From assembly GCA_017386965.1 (NCBI GenBank), contig JAFOGE010000181.1:1-15285 (forward strand): 15,285 nt of DNA, in the 5' to 3' direction. This document shows positions 1 to 6,796 of this stretch, in pieces (position 1 is the stretch's first letter; each line of letters starts with the position of its first letter). Position numbers and translations under genes: made by a program. The DNA is from Clostridia bacterium (lineage in GTDB: Bacteria; Bacillota; Clostridia; Oscillospirales; CAG-272). The notes below the pieces were generated by a model, which saw only the letters and a list, made by a program, of their open reading frames with translations, did not search any database and was not told the origin of the DNA.

Positions 1-2
1 AG

Positions 3-71
3 GCCGTCGAGGAGGAGCTTCGCCAGCTTCACGCAAACGGCACGTATCCCGATTCGCTCTATGCAAACTGA
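3..71 (+). CDS. C-terminal end of an unidentified protein (partial)
   Basis: The frame starting at base 3 reads AVEEELRQLHANGTYPDSL-YAN and stops with TGA at 69-71. It overlaps the azlC start at 61 by 11 bases, a typical arrangement for translationally coupled genes. The charged helix followed by an NGTY-like turn loosely recalls the C-terminus of family 3 amino acid-binding proteins, but 22 residues are too few to assign a family. The call as a real gene end rests on the overlap and on the lack of a good ribosome binding site for azlC. Confidence 0.5.
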   Translation, partial: AVEEELRQLHANGTYPDSLYAN

Positions 72-840
72 TTCTTCCCGCAAAAGGGGAGCAGAGTCCC
101 GCACGGGCGGATCCGTATCGCCCTACCGCTACCCGGACGGGTTTTGGGAGGGGGTTCCGGTAGGACTTGGGTATTTTCTGGTTTCCTTCGGCTTTGGGAT
201 CACGGCAGTGGGGCAGGGCCTACGCTTTTTGGAGGCCCTGCTCATTTCCATGACGAACATGACGTCGGCCGGACAGGTGGCAGGCGTAACCGTGATGATG
301 ACGGCCGGCACGATCCTGGAAATGATCCTGACACAGCTGGTCATCAACGCCAGATACTCTCTTATGGGAATTTCCTTGACGCAAAAGCTGGATTCCCACT
401 GCAGCACCCCACGGCGGCTTTTGATGTCCTTCGGTATTACGGATGAGATCTACGCATTGGCGGTTTCGAAGCCCTGTCCCGTCGGCCCTTCCTACTTCTA
501 CGGACTTATGACGGCTCCTTATTTGGGCTGGACGCTCGGAACCCTCTTTGGTGCGCTGGCCGGGCAGGTCTTTCCCGAAAATGTTCGGATGGCCTTTGGC
601 ATTATGATCTTTGCCATGTTCATTGCCATTATCCTCCCGCCGATGCGCAGGGACAGAGGCATTCTGCTCACCGTTTTTCTTGCCGCCGCACTCAGCTGCC
701 TCGTGGCCTTTTTGCCCGCACTCCGCTTTATCTCCGAAGGGTTTTCCATTATTCTGTGTGCGGTCGTTGCAGCTGCGGCAATGGCGTTTTTCAAGCCGCT
801 TCCCGCACTGAAGGATGAGGAAGGGGGGCGCGAGGAATGA
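61..840 (+). CDS. azlC: AzlC family branched-chain amino acid exporter, large subunit
   Basis: The product is a membrane protein of 259 residues, the usual AzlC size. AzlC and the small AzlD protein together form an exporter of branched-chain amino acids and their analogues in the cytoplasmic membrane. Family features seen are the GVPVGLGYF entry into the first membrane segment (31-39), NARYSLMG (96-103), TDEIYAL (127-133) and several hydrophobic segments up to about residue 247. The first ~28 residues are polar and precede the conserved region. The ATG at 61 has no clear ribosome binding site, so translation probably depends on the overlapping upstream gene. The frame is open to the window edge, so a non-ATG start further upstream cannot be excluded. 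azlD follows with an ATGA overlap. The family is clear; the exact substrate is inferred. Confidence 0.88.
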   Translation: MQTDSSRKRGAESRTGGSVSPYRYPDGFWEGVPVGLGYFLVSFGFGITAVGQGLRFLEALLISMTNMTSAGQVAGVTVMMTAGTILEMILTQLVINARYSLMGISLTQKLDSHCSTPRRLLMSFGITDEIYALAVSKPCPVGPSYFYGLMTAPYLGWTLGTLFGALAGQVFPENVRMAFGIMIFAMFIAIILPPMRRDRGILLTVFLAAALSCLVAFLPALRFISEGFSIILCAVVAAAAMAFFKPLPALKDEEGGREE

Positions 841-1148
841 GAATCGAATACGTTTGGTATCTGCTTGCAATGGCCGTGACGACCTACTTGATCCGTATGA
901 TCCCGTTCACGCTTTTCCGCAAGAAGATCCGTTCGACCTTTGCAAGAAGCTTCTTTTATTACATCCCCTATGCCGTGCTTTCTGCAATGACCTTTCCTGC
1001 GATTTTCAATTCGACGGGGAACGTCTGGTCTGCATCCGCAGGCGTGGCCGTTGCCATTCTGCTTGCTTATTTCCGCCGCTCCCTTCTGACGGTGGCGCTG
1101 GCATCCTGTGCCGCAGCCTTCCTCGTGAGTCTTCTTCCCATGATCTGA
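837..1148 (+). CDS. azlD: AzlD family branched-chain amino acid exporter, small subunit
   Basis: This hydrophobic protein of 103 residues has the size and features of AzlD: YLIRMIPF (17-24), YIPYAVLSAM (42-51) and three to four predicted membrane segments ending at the C-terminus (PMI). It is the obligate partner of AzlC in amino acid export. Its ATG overlaps the azlC stop (ATGA at 837-840). It has its own purine-rich ribosome binding site (GGGGGG/GCGAGG) inside the azlC end, so the two subunits are probably made together. Its stop codon (1146-1148) lies within a hairpin at 1131-1159. Confidence 0.88.
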   Translation: MRIEYVWYLLAMAVTTYLIRMIPFTLFRKKIRSTFARSFFYYIPYAVLSAMTFPAIFNSTGNVWSASAGVAVAILLAYFRRSLLTVALASCAAAFLVSLLPMI

Positions 1149-1159
1149 TGGGGAAGAAG
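1131..1159 (+). promoter_or_regulatory. Hairpin across the azlD stop codon
   Basis: CTTCTTCCCAT (1131-1141) pairs with ATGGGGAAGAAG (1148-1159), leaving one unpaired G in the right arm and a six-base loop. The azlD stop codon is in the loop and right arm. No T-run follows, so it does not look like a classical intrinsic terminator by itself. It may protect the 3' end of azlCD mRNA or act together with the hairpin at 1182-1220. Confidence 0.55.
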
Positions 1160-1181
1160 TGCGCGGTTCTAAAACAAATCG

Positions 1182-1224
1182 ACCTCCCATATACTGTAGC
1201 AACGCAGATATATGGGAGGTTTTA
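1182..1224 (+). promoter_or_regulatory. Perfect hairpin enclosing the spoIVA ribosome binding site; possible azlCD terminator
   Basis: ACCTCCCATATA (1182-1193) is perfectly complementary to TATATGGGAGGT (1209-1220), giving a 12-bp stem with a 15-base loop. The right arm contains the spoIVA Shine-Dalgarno sequence GGGAGG (1214-1219), eight bases before the ATG at 1228. In a transcript reading through from azlD, the SD would be paired. TTTTATT follows the stem, so it may also terminate transcription weakly. The left arm contains CATATACT (1188-1195), which resembles the sigma-E -10 consensus CATACAMT, although I see no good -35. Transcription from there would start near 1202, omit the left arm and leave the SD free. 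Confidence 0.6.
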
Positions 1225-1227
1225 TTC

Positions 1228-2706
1228 ATGCCTGAGCATTCAATTTACAAGGATATTGCCGAGCGGACAGGCGGCGACATCTACGTGGGTGTCGTAGGAC
1301 CGGTCCGAAGCGGCAAGTCTACTTTTATCAAGCGATTTATGGAGGCCGTGGTTCTGCCCAACATCGGGGAGGGGTATTCTAAGGATCGCGCACGGGATGA
1401 GCTGCCCCAATCGGCAGCCGGAAAAACCGTGATGACGACTGAGCCAAAATTTATTCCGGAGGAGGCAGTTCCTGTCCGTTTGGAGGAGAATGCCGAGATG
1501 CGCGTCCGTATGATCGACTGCGTGGGATACTTGATTCCCGAGGCGATGGGAGCGATCGAGGACGGACAACCGCGCATGGTGCGCACCCCCTGGCGGCAGG
1601 AGCCGATTCCCTTTGCGGAGGCGGCAGAAATGGGAACGCATAAGGTTATCTCGGAGCATTCCACCATTGGAATGGTGGTCACCACGGACGGAAGCATTGG
1701 GGAGATTCCTCGTTCGGCTTATGTGGAAGCGGAGGAGCGTGTGGTCAAGGAGCTGCGGGAGCTTGGGAAGCCCTTTGCGGTCATTCTCAATTCCGCACAT
1801 CCCGAAAGCGATGCCTCTCGCCGCCTTGCCATGGAGCTGGAGGAAGCATACGGTGTTCCCGTGGCGCTCGTCAGCTGTCTGGATCTGGATGCGGAGGACA
1901 TCCATCATATTCTGGGAATGATCTTAGAGGAGTTTCCGGTTTCGGAGGTGGTAATCAAGCTGCCGAAATGGATGACGGCGCTTCCTCCATCGCATCGCAT
2001 CGCAAGCGCGGTTCGTGCATCGGTAAAGCGTTGTGCGGAGCAGGTCAAGCGGATCGGTGACGTTCGAAGGGCATTCTCCGAAATGAAGGAGAACGAATAC
2101 GTTTGTGCGCTCTCCATTGAGCGGATCGATCTGGGAAGCGGATGCGCCGAGCTGACCTTGCATATGAAGGAGGAGCTTTATTACGGTGTGATCGGAGAGC
2201 TGACCGGATTTGACGTTGCGGGAGAACGTGAGCTGATCGCACTGCTGCAAGAGCTGTCCCGCGTCAAGAAGGATTACGATAAGATTTCCGAGGCACTTGC
2301 ACAGGTACGAGAAACGGGCTACGGGATCGTCATGCCGGAGGTGGAGGATCTACGCCTGGAGGAGCCGCAGATTGTCAAGCAGGCAGGCGGATACGGTGTT
2401 AAGCTGCGTGCAGGAGCGCAATCCGTACATATGATCCGCGCAAACATCGAGGCAGAAATCCACCCGATGGTCGGAACGGAGCAGCAATCGGAGGATCTTG
2501 TTCGCTATATGCTCAAGGAATTCGAGGAGGATCCCAAGAGCATTTGGAGCTCGAAAATGTTTGGAAAATCGCTTTACGAATTGATCAACGAGGGGCTGCA
2601 TACAAAGCTCGAGCATATGCCGGAGGAGTCCCGCCAAAAGCTTTCGGAAACGCTGGAGCGGATCATCAACGAGGGAAGTAACGGACTGATCTGTATTCTT
2701 CTCTGA
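1228..2706 (+). CDS. spoIVA: Spore coat morphogenetic ATPase SpoIVA
   Basis: SpoIVA is an ATPase made in the mother cell. It polymerises on the forespore surface to form the coat basement layer and is needed for coat and cortex assembly. The protein has 492 residues, the same length as the Bacillus subtilis protein, and matches it along the whole length from memory. It has the N-terminal KDIAERTGGDIYVGVVG, Walker A GPVRSGKST (24-32), the DELPQSAAGKT segment (57-67), Walker B-like MIDCVG (95-100), and a C-terminal LERIINEGSNG that precedes the hydrophobic end CILL. The frame is open back to a GTG at 1159, but conservation begins at the ATG at 1228. That ATG has GGGAGG at the right distance, so the shorter form is chosen. 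It is a single-gene unit ended by the terminator at 2711-2760. Sigma-E control is expected from the family. Confidence 0.97.
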   Translation: MPEHSIYKDIAERTGGDIYVGVVGPVRSGKSTFIKRFMEAVVLPNIGEGYSKDRARDELPQSAAGKTVMTTEPKFIPEEAVPVRLEENAEMRVRMIDCVGYLIPEAMGAIEDGQPRMVRTPWRQEPIPFAEAAEMGTHKVISEHSTIGMVVTTDGSIGEIPRSAYVEAEERVVKELRELGKPFAVILNSAHPESDASRRLAMELEEAYGVPVALVSCLDLDAEDIHHILGMILEEFPVSEVVIKLPKWMTALPPSHRIASAVRASVKRCAEQVKRIGDVRRAFSEMKENEYVCALSIERIDLGSGCAELTLHMKEELYYGVIGELTGFDVAGERELIALLQELSRVKKDYDKISEALAQVRETGYGIVMPEVEDLRLEEPQIVKQAGGYGVKLRAGAQSVHMIRANIEAEIHPMVGTEQQSEDLVRYMLKEFEEDPKSIWSSKMFGKSLYELINEGLHTKLEHMPEESRQKLSETLERIINEGSNGLICILL

Positions 2707-2710
2707 ACAA

Positions 2711-2760
2711 AAAACGAGGGTGACCGACGCAAGACGCGATCGGGGGGCCCTCGTTTTTTT
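2711..2760. terminator. Bidirectional terminator between spoIVA and the convergent secreted-protein operon
   Basis: AAAACGAGGG (2711-2720) pairs with CCCTCGTTTT (2748-2757). Part of the 27-base loop can pair again (CCGA with TCGG). Seven T follow on the plus strand. On the minus strand the same stem is followed by TTTTTTGTT, so it can end both spoIVA and the operon whose last stop codon is at 2769. Confidence 0.9.
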
Positions 2761-2768
2761 ATATTCGG

Positions 2769-3311
2769 TTAAGATCCTTCCTCCGTATCCGCGCGATCAA
2801 CGGTGCGGATCGTAAAGGTCAGGATCGCGCCGTATGCACCTGCACTTCGGATGTCGTAGGAGTCGATGCGGATGTAACCGTCTTGCTCCTTCACGGTACT
2901 GTCCTTGTTGAAGGTGGCAAACAGATCTCCGCTTTGCAGCAGTAGGTCGTTGCCTGTGGTTGCTTTCTTAAAGAGGTGGTAGGGAATGGAATTTTCTCCG
3001 CAATAGAGTTGAAATTCTCCTGTTTTTGGAGCAACGCTGACCTGGACCTCCTTGTCGTTGAGATATTGAACGCTCTCAATGCTTACGGAGAAGGAAATGT
3101 CATGGTAAACGTGATCCGGCGTGCGGTCGATCGCAGAAGGCGAGGAGATGCTGCTTGGGAGGGTAACAGTAAAATCGGGCTGGTTCATGGTTTGCGTTTG
3201 CGCGGTCACAGTCGTCGAGCCTGCGGACGCCCCCTCTGTCGTTGCATAGACGGAAAGGGAAAGGGTGAACAATAGATTCAAAGAGAGCAAAAAGAGAAGT
3301 AATTTTTTCAT
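2769..3311 (-). CDS. Small secreted protein related to the C-terminal domain of the adjacent RCC1 protein
   Basis: The protein has 180 residues from the ATG at 3311. A TTG three codons upstream is only two bases from the AGGAG and is less likely. A signal peptide is clear: MKKLLLF, a hydrophobic core, and probable cleavage after SVYA (residue 23). A Thr/Ser-rich linker (24-45) leads into a probable beta-sandwich region with FTVTLPSS (47-54), ISFSVSIES (72-80), KEVQVSV (87-93), GDLFATF (128-134) and AGAYGAILTFTIR (157-169). The same series of motifs occurs in the same order in the C-terminal ~130 residues of the upstream neighbour. There is no sortase motif or C-terminal membrane anchor. Its start lies about 19 bases after the neighbour's stop, so the two are an operon. 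It is probably an extracellular structural or accessory protein; I do not recognise a named family. Confidence 0.85.
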   Translation of the reverse strand: MKKLLLFLLSLNLLFTLSLSVYATTEGASAGSTTVTAQTQTMNQPDFTVTLPSSISSPSAIDRTPDHVYHDISFSVSIESVQYLNDKEVQVSVAPKTGEFQLYCGENSIPYHLFKKATTGNDLLLQSGDLFATFNKDSTVKEQDGYIRIDSYDIRSAGAYGAILTFTIRTVDRADTEEGS

Positions 3312-3330
3312 GCTTTGCAAATCTCCTTTC

Positions 3331-5037
3331 TCAATCCTCCGCCTGTAGCGGTTCGATGCGTACGACGAATTGGATTCTTCCCGAATAAGCTCCGTCGCGT
3401 GTGATCAGACTTTGATCGACCCGAACGCTTCCCGTTGCAGAGCCGTTTTCTACGAATTGTGCGAATACGCCGCCCGGAGTCACCGCATGAGCGCTCTCAC
3501 CCGTCCCCGCAAGGATCTCAAAGGGCAGGGTAAAGGATGGATCCTGAAGATCGCGGAGAAGGAAGCTCTGCTCGGTATCCTCCGATTGAACCGCGATCAC
3601 GATCTTGCTTTCTCCGAAGAGGTTATCCACGTTGGAGATCTGCACGGAAAACTCCGTTGCATTGTATCGGTCCTCGGATTCTTCTCGTTTCTGATTCAGG
3701 ATTCCGAGAGGGACGCTTTCGGGAATGATGACGGTATAGGTGGGAGCGGGAACGTTGAGCTGCACCGAGATGGCAACGTCCTGCTTGATTTCGTCACTGC
3801 CGATGCCAAGCACAAGATCGGTCTGTCCGTTTGGGCCAAGGACCGCAAGCGGGGTTGCGCCTGTATCGTTGACGATACTGTGACCGAGCTGGTCGGCATT
3901 GCTCTCGCCCCAGGTATAGACCTTGCCATCCGTTGTCACGATCGCGGTATTGTTGTAGGCTGCGTCGATGCAAGCGATCCGATTTTCACCAAGATCGACC
4001 GCTTTGGGCTTGTATTGAACATTCATGCCGGAGTAGCCAAGCTGTCCTTGCGAATTGTCACCGTAGGTGTAGAGAACACCGTCGGTACCGAGTATGACTG
4101 TATGATTGGTGCCTGCCGCGACCTTGGATACCATGGCGGGAGTGGTAAAGCGCGTTTCCTTAAAGAAAGGATATGGTGCGTCCGGTTCGCTCTCCTGACC
4201 AATCCCAAATTCTCCTTTGTCGTTCAGGCCTGCTGTCTTCAAGGTTTTGTTGGAGAGCAGCGCAACTGTGTGCGAGCCGCCAAACGCGAGCTCCGAGCAG
4301 GAAGAGAGGGAGGCGTGAACGGTAGGGAGAAGATTGCCGGTTCCATTCATTCCAAAGCGATAGCTTTCGTTTTTGCCCCAGAAATAGACGGTTCCTGCTC
4401 CCGTAATAGCAGCGGCACAGGAATCATCGGCTACGATCTGCGTAATGTAATTGCCGGTAAGCGCTTCTATTTTTGTCGGGTGGAAGGTGAAGGAGGCACC
4501 CTCGGGAAGCGTTTGCGTACCGAGCGCTAAAAACGTATTATCTCCCCAGGCATAAACGGCTCCATCCTCCAGAAGCGCAAGCGAAAATCCGTTTCCTGCG
4601 GCAACGGCAGTCACGGACAGATTCTTCAGGAGTTCTACCTCCTTCGGCGTGGTCTGCTTGTCCTTCGGATCCTCATATCCAAGCTGTCCGGTCGCATTGG
4701 AGCCCCAGGTATAGACGGTTCCGTCAGTCGTCAGCGCGATCACGTGATTTGCACCTGCGTCAATGTCGGTAAAGGTGACTCCGCTCGGCATCGTGACCTT
4801 AACCGCATGCGCGGATCTCTCGGTTGTACCGTTTCCGAGATTGCCGGAGGCGTTACTGCCCCATGCGTAGGCCTCCCCCAAGGCATTCAAGGCGACCATA
4901 AAGTTTTGTCCGATTGCCACAGTCGGCGTGACCGTGGAAATGACTGCGCCCGAAGCAGGGAGAAAGTAGCCTGCGGAAAAATGGGTAAGCAAAAGGAAGG
5001 AGAGAAGCGTTCCCAATAACTTCTTTCGGATATTCAT
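3331..5037 (-). CDS. Secreted RCC1-repeat beta-propeller protein with C-terminal beta domain
   Basis: The protein has 568 residues from the ATG at 5037. A GTG directly before it is an equally possible start, since AAGGAG lies eight bases from the GTG and eleven from the ATG. The N-terminus MNIRKK plus a hydrophobic stretch up to about residue 30 is a signal peptide. Seven RCC1-type repeats follow (about 40-415), each with a (V/A/L)Y(A/T)WG-N-x-x-GQLG-like core: at 57, 109, 162, 218, 267, 323 and 374. This is enough for a complete seven-bladed propeller. The fifth copy is the weakest (LKTAGLND). Residues 430-562 form a separate domain with YTVIIPE, TEFSVQIS and GAYSGRIQFVVR motifs, shared with the next gene's product. 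No LPXTG, SLH or membrane anchor is seen. RCC1 propellers usually bind proteins or other surfaces; the target here is unknown. It is likely exported to the cell surface or the medium. Confidence 0.9.
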   Translation of the reverse strand: MNIRKKLLGTLLSFLLLTHFSAGYFLPASGAVISTVTPTVAIGQNFMVALNALGEAYAWGSNASGNLGNGTTERSAHAVKVTMPSGVTFTDIDAGANHVIALTTDGTVYTWGSNATGQLGYEDPKDKQTTPKEVELLKNLSVTAVAAGNGFSLALLEDGAVYAWGDNTFLALGTQTLPEGASFTFHPTKIEALTGNYITQIVADDSCAAAITGAGTVYFWGKNESYRFGMNGTGNLLPTVHASLSSCSELAFGGSHTVALLSNKTLKTAGLNDKGEFGIGQESEPDAPYPFFKETRFTTPAMVSKVAAGTNHTVILGTDGVLYTYGDNSQGQLGYSGMNVQYKPKAVDLGENRIACIDAAYNNTAIVTTDGKVYTWGESNADQLGHSIVNDTGATPLAVLGPNGQTDLVLGIGSDEIKQDVAISVQLNVPAPTYTVIIPESVPLGILNQKREESEDRYNATEFSVQISNVDNLFGESKIVIAVQSEDTEQSFLLRDLQDPSFTLPFEILAGTGESAHAVTPGGVFAQFVENGSATGSVRVDQSLITRDGAYSGRIQFVVRIEPLQAED

Positions 5038-5073
5038 CACTCTTTTTGCTCCTTTCTCATTTTTTTATACATC

Positions 5074-5102
5074 ATTCTACCACATTTTCTTGAATATGAC
5101 AA
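5074..5102 (-). promoter_or_regulatory. Sigma-A promoter of the RCC1 protein operon
   Basis: Read on the minus strand, TTGTCA (5102-5097) and TAGAAT (5079-5074) are separated by exactly 17 bases. Each hexamer matches the consensus at five of six positions. Transcription would start near 5067, about 30 bases before the start codon. Confidence 0.8.
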
Positions 5103-5156
5103 TAGGCGAATGCAAAAAAATATTTTTTTGTTAAAATCTGTCGATTTCTTGTAATC

Positions 5157-5200
5157 GTTCATAAAATGTTCATACATTGAGCGCGAAACTATGCTATAAT
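5157..5200 (+). promoter_or_regulatory. rhaB promoter with two direct GTTCATA repeats
   Basis: The -10 region is TGCTATAAT (5192-5200), an extended -10 with a perfect TATAAT. No good -35 stands at the right distance. Instead there are two identical GTTCATA heptamers at 5157-5163 and 5168-5174, eleven bases (about one helical turn) apart. The second reaches the -35 position. This suggests, without proving, a promoter helped or controlled by a protein bound on one DNA face. A 16-base palindrome of seven A, TA and seven T (5114-5129) lies further upstream between the divergent promoters. Confidence 0.65.
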
Positions 5201-5240
5201 AACTTCATTATTAACTCATCACAGATCTGGAGGTTTGACA

Positions 5241-6713
5241 ATGGCGATGCTGAAAATGTTGGCGATTGATCTGGGTGCATCCAGCGGACGCGGAATCATT
5301 GGCGAATTCGATGGCAAAAAGCTTACCTTGCGTGAGAATCATCGCTTTTCCAACGATACCGTAATCCTGAACGGAAGAATGCACTGGGATATTTTGCGGA
5401 TCTTCCACGAGATCAAGCAATCGATCACCAAGGCGGTGCTGGAGGGTGAAGAGATCAGCTCCATCGGAATTGACACCTGGGGCGTGGATTATGCTCTCAT
5501 GGATAGGAAGGGCAAAATGCTTGCAAATCCCGTGCACTACCGCGATGTGCGCACGGACGGAATTGCAGACTACATCAAGCCCTATTTCTCCTTAGATGAC
5601 CTTTATGCGACCGCGGGCATCCAGCACATCAACTTCAATACGATCTTTCAGCTTGCCGCGGATCTGCGCGACGATCCTGAGCTGGTTTCTCTTGCGGATC
5701 GGATGCTCAATATCCCGGACCTTCTCAACTATTTCCTGACCGGAAATATGGCAAATGAATACACCATCCTCTCCACCGGCGCGCTTTTGAATGCGAAAAC
5801 GAGAGAATATGCATTCGACTTTACCGATAAGCTGGGCATTCCCCGTAAGCTCTTCGGAGAGATCGTGCAGCCGGGAACCAAGGTCGGCAAGCTGTTGCCG
5901 CAGGTGCAGGGGGAAACCGGTGCTTGCAATGCCGACGTGATCACCGTTGCCTCCCACGATACGGCCAGCGCCGTGATTGCCGTCCCGACGCAGGAGGAGG
6001 ACTTCATTTACATCAGCAGCGGTACCTGGTCCTTGATGGGAACTGAGCTTTCCGCACCACTTTTGAGCGAAACCTCAAGACAACTGAATTTTACCAACGA
6101 GGGCGGTGCGATGGGAACCATCCGCTACCTCAAAAACATCATGGGCCTCTGGCTGATCCAGGAGTCCAGACGCCAATGGAAGCGCGAGGGAAAGGATTAC
6201 AGCTTCGCACAGATGGAGGCGTGGGCAAAGGAATGCACCCCCTTCCGCAGTCTGATCGATCCCGACGACGCCTCCTTTGCAACTCCCGGCAATATGCCCG
6301 AGCGTGTGCGCGAGTTCTGCCGCCGCACGGGACAGCCTGTGCCTGAGAGTGTGGGTGAGGTTATCCGTTGCATCTACGAGAGCCTTGCGTTGAAGTACCG
6401 CTATACCGTAGAGTCGATCCAAAAGGCGACGGGAAGATCTGCAAAGGTGATCCATGTCGTCGGAGGCGGAACCAAGGACCGCTTCCTCTCGCAGATGACG
6501 GCCGATGCTTGCGGCATCCGCGTTCTTGCAGGACCGGAGGAGGCAACCGCAATCGGAAATCTGATGATGCAGGCGATCGCCGCCGGCGCAGTAGCCGATC
6601 TGAAGCAGGCAAGAGAGATCATCGCCGCTTCCTTTGAAGTAAAAGAATATGAGCCCACCGCGGATCGCTCGATCTGGGATGAGGCGTACGCACGTTTTTG
6701 CACGCTCAACTGA
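5241..6713 (+). CDS. rhaB: Rhamnulokinase
   Basis: This FGGY-family sugar kinase phosphorylates L-rhamnulose to L-rhamnulose 1-phosphate, the second step of rhamnose breakdown in the cytoplasm. It has 490 residues, close to the E. coli enzyme. Motifs seen: AIDLGASSGRG (8-18, phosphate-binding entry), GRMHWD (45-50), GIDTWGVDYAL (76-86), FNTIFQL (132-138), SHDTA (238-242, with D240 as probable catalytic base), ISSGTWSLMG (258-267) and VVGGGTKD (406-413). The ATG at 5241 is chosen because GGAGG lies seven bases before it; a TTG two codons earlier is in the SD spacer. No isomerase, aldolase or rhamnose transporter gene is in the window, so it is an isolated member of the pathway here. A related ketose as substrate cannot be excluded. 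The prs gene follows after 83 bases with no terminator seen. Confidence 0.92.
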   Translation: MAMLKMLAIDLGASSGRGIIGEFDGKKLTLRENHRFSNDTVILNGRMHWDILRIFHEIKQSITKAVLEGEEISSIGIDTWGVDYALMDRKGKMLANPVHYRDVRTDGIADYIKPYFSLDDLYATAGIQHINFNTIFQLAADLRDDPELVSLADRMLNIPDLLNYFLTGNMANEYTILSTGALLNAKTREYAFDFTDKLGIPRKLFGEIVQPGTKVGKLLPQVQGETGACNADVITVASHDTASAVIAVPTQEEDFIYISSGTWSLMGTELSAPLLSETSRQLNFTNEGGAMGTIRYLKNIMGLWLIQESRRQWKREGKDYSFAQMEAWAKECTPFRSLIDPDDASFATPGNMPERVREFCRRTGQPVPESVGEVIRCIYESLALKYRYTVESIQKATGRSAKVIHVVGGGTKDRFLSQMTADACGIRVLAGPEEATAIGNLMMQAIAAGAVADLKQAREIIAASFEVKEYEPTADRSIWDEAYARFCTLN

Positions 6714-6796
6714 CGAAAAATTACCTGTCAGGTCGGCGGACGGATCGCGTTTGCCGGGAATTGGGGATATATTGAAAAACAAAGGAGAAACCTATT

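Noticed and set aside
1159..1227. GTG at 1159 as a longer start for spoIVA
   Set aside because: The added 23 residues run through the hairpin region, are not seen in SpoIVA, and the ATG at 1228 has an ideal ribosome binding site.
3370..4530. Open frame of 386 codons on the plus strand opposite the RCC1 gene
   Set aside because: It is antisense to a gene with seven clear repeats and a signal peptide, and its own translation shows no recognisable domain or membrane pattern.
6714..6796. Separate promoter for prs (TATATT at 6768-6773)
   Set aside because: No -35 at suitable spacing and no extended -10, so co-transcription with rhaB or a weak unseen promoter is equally possible.
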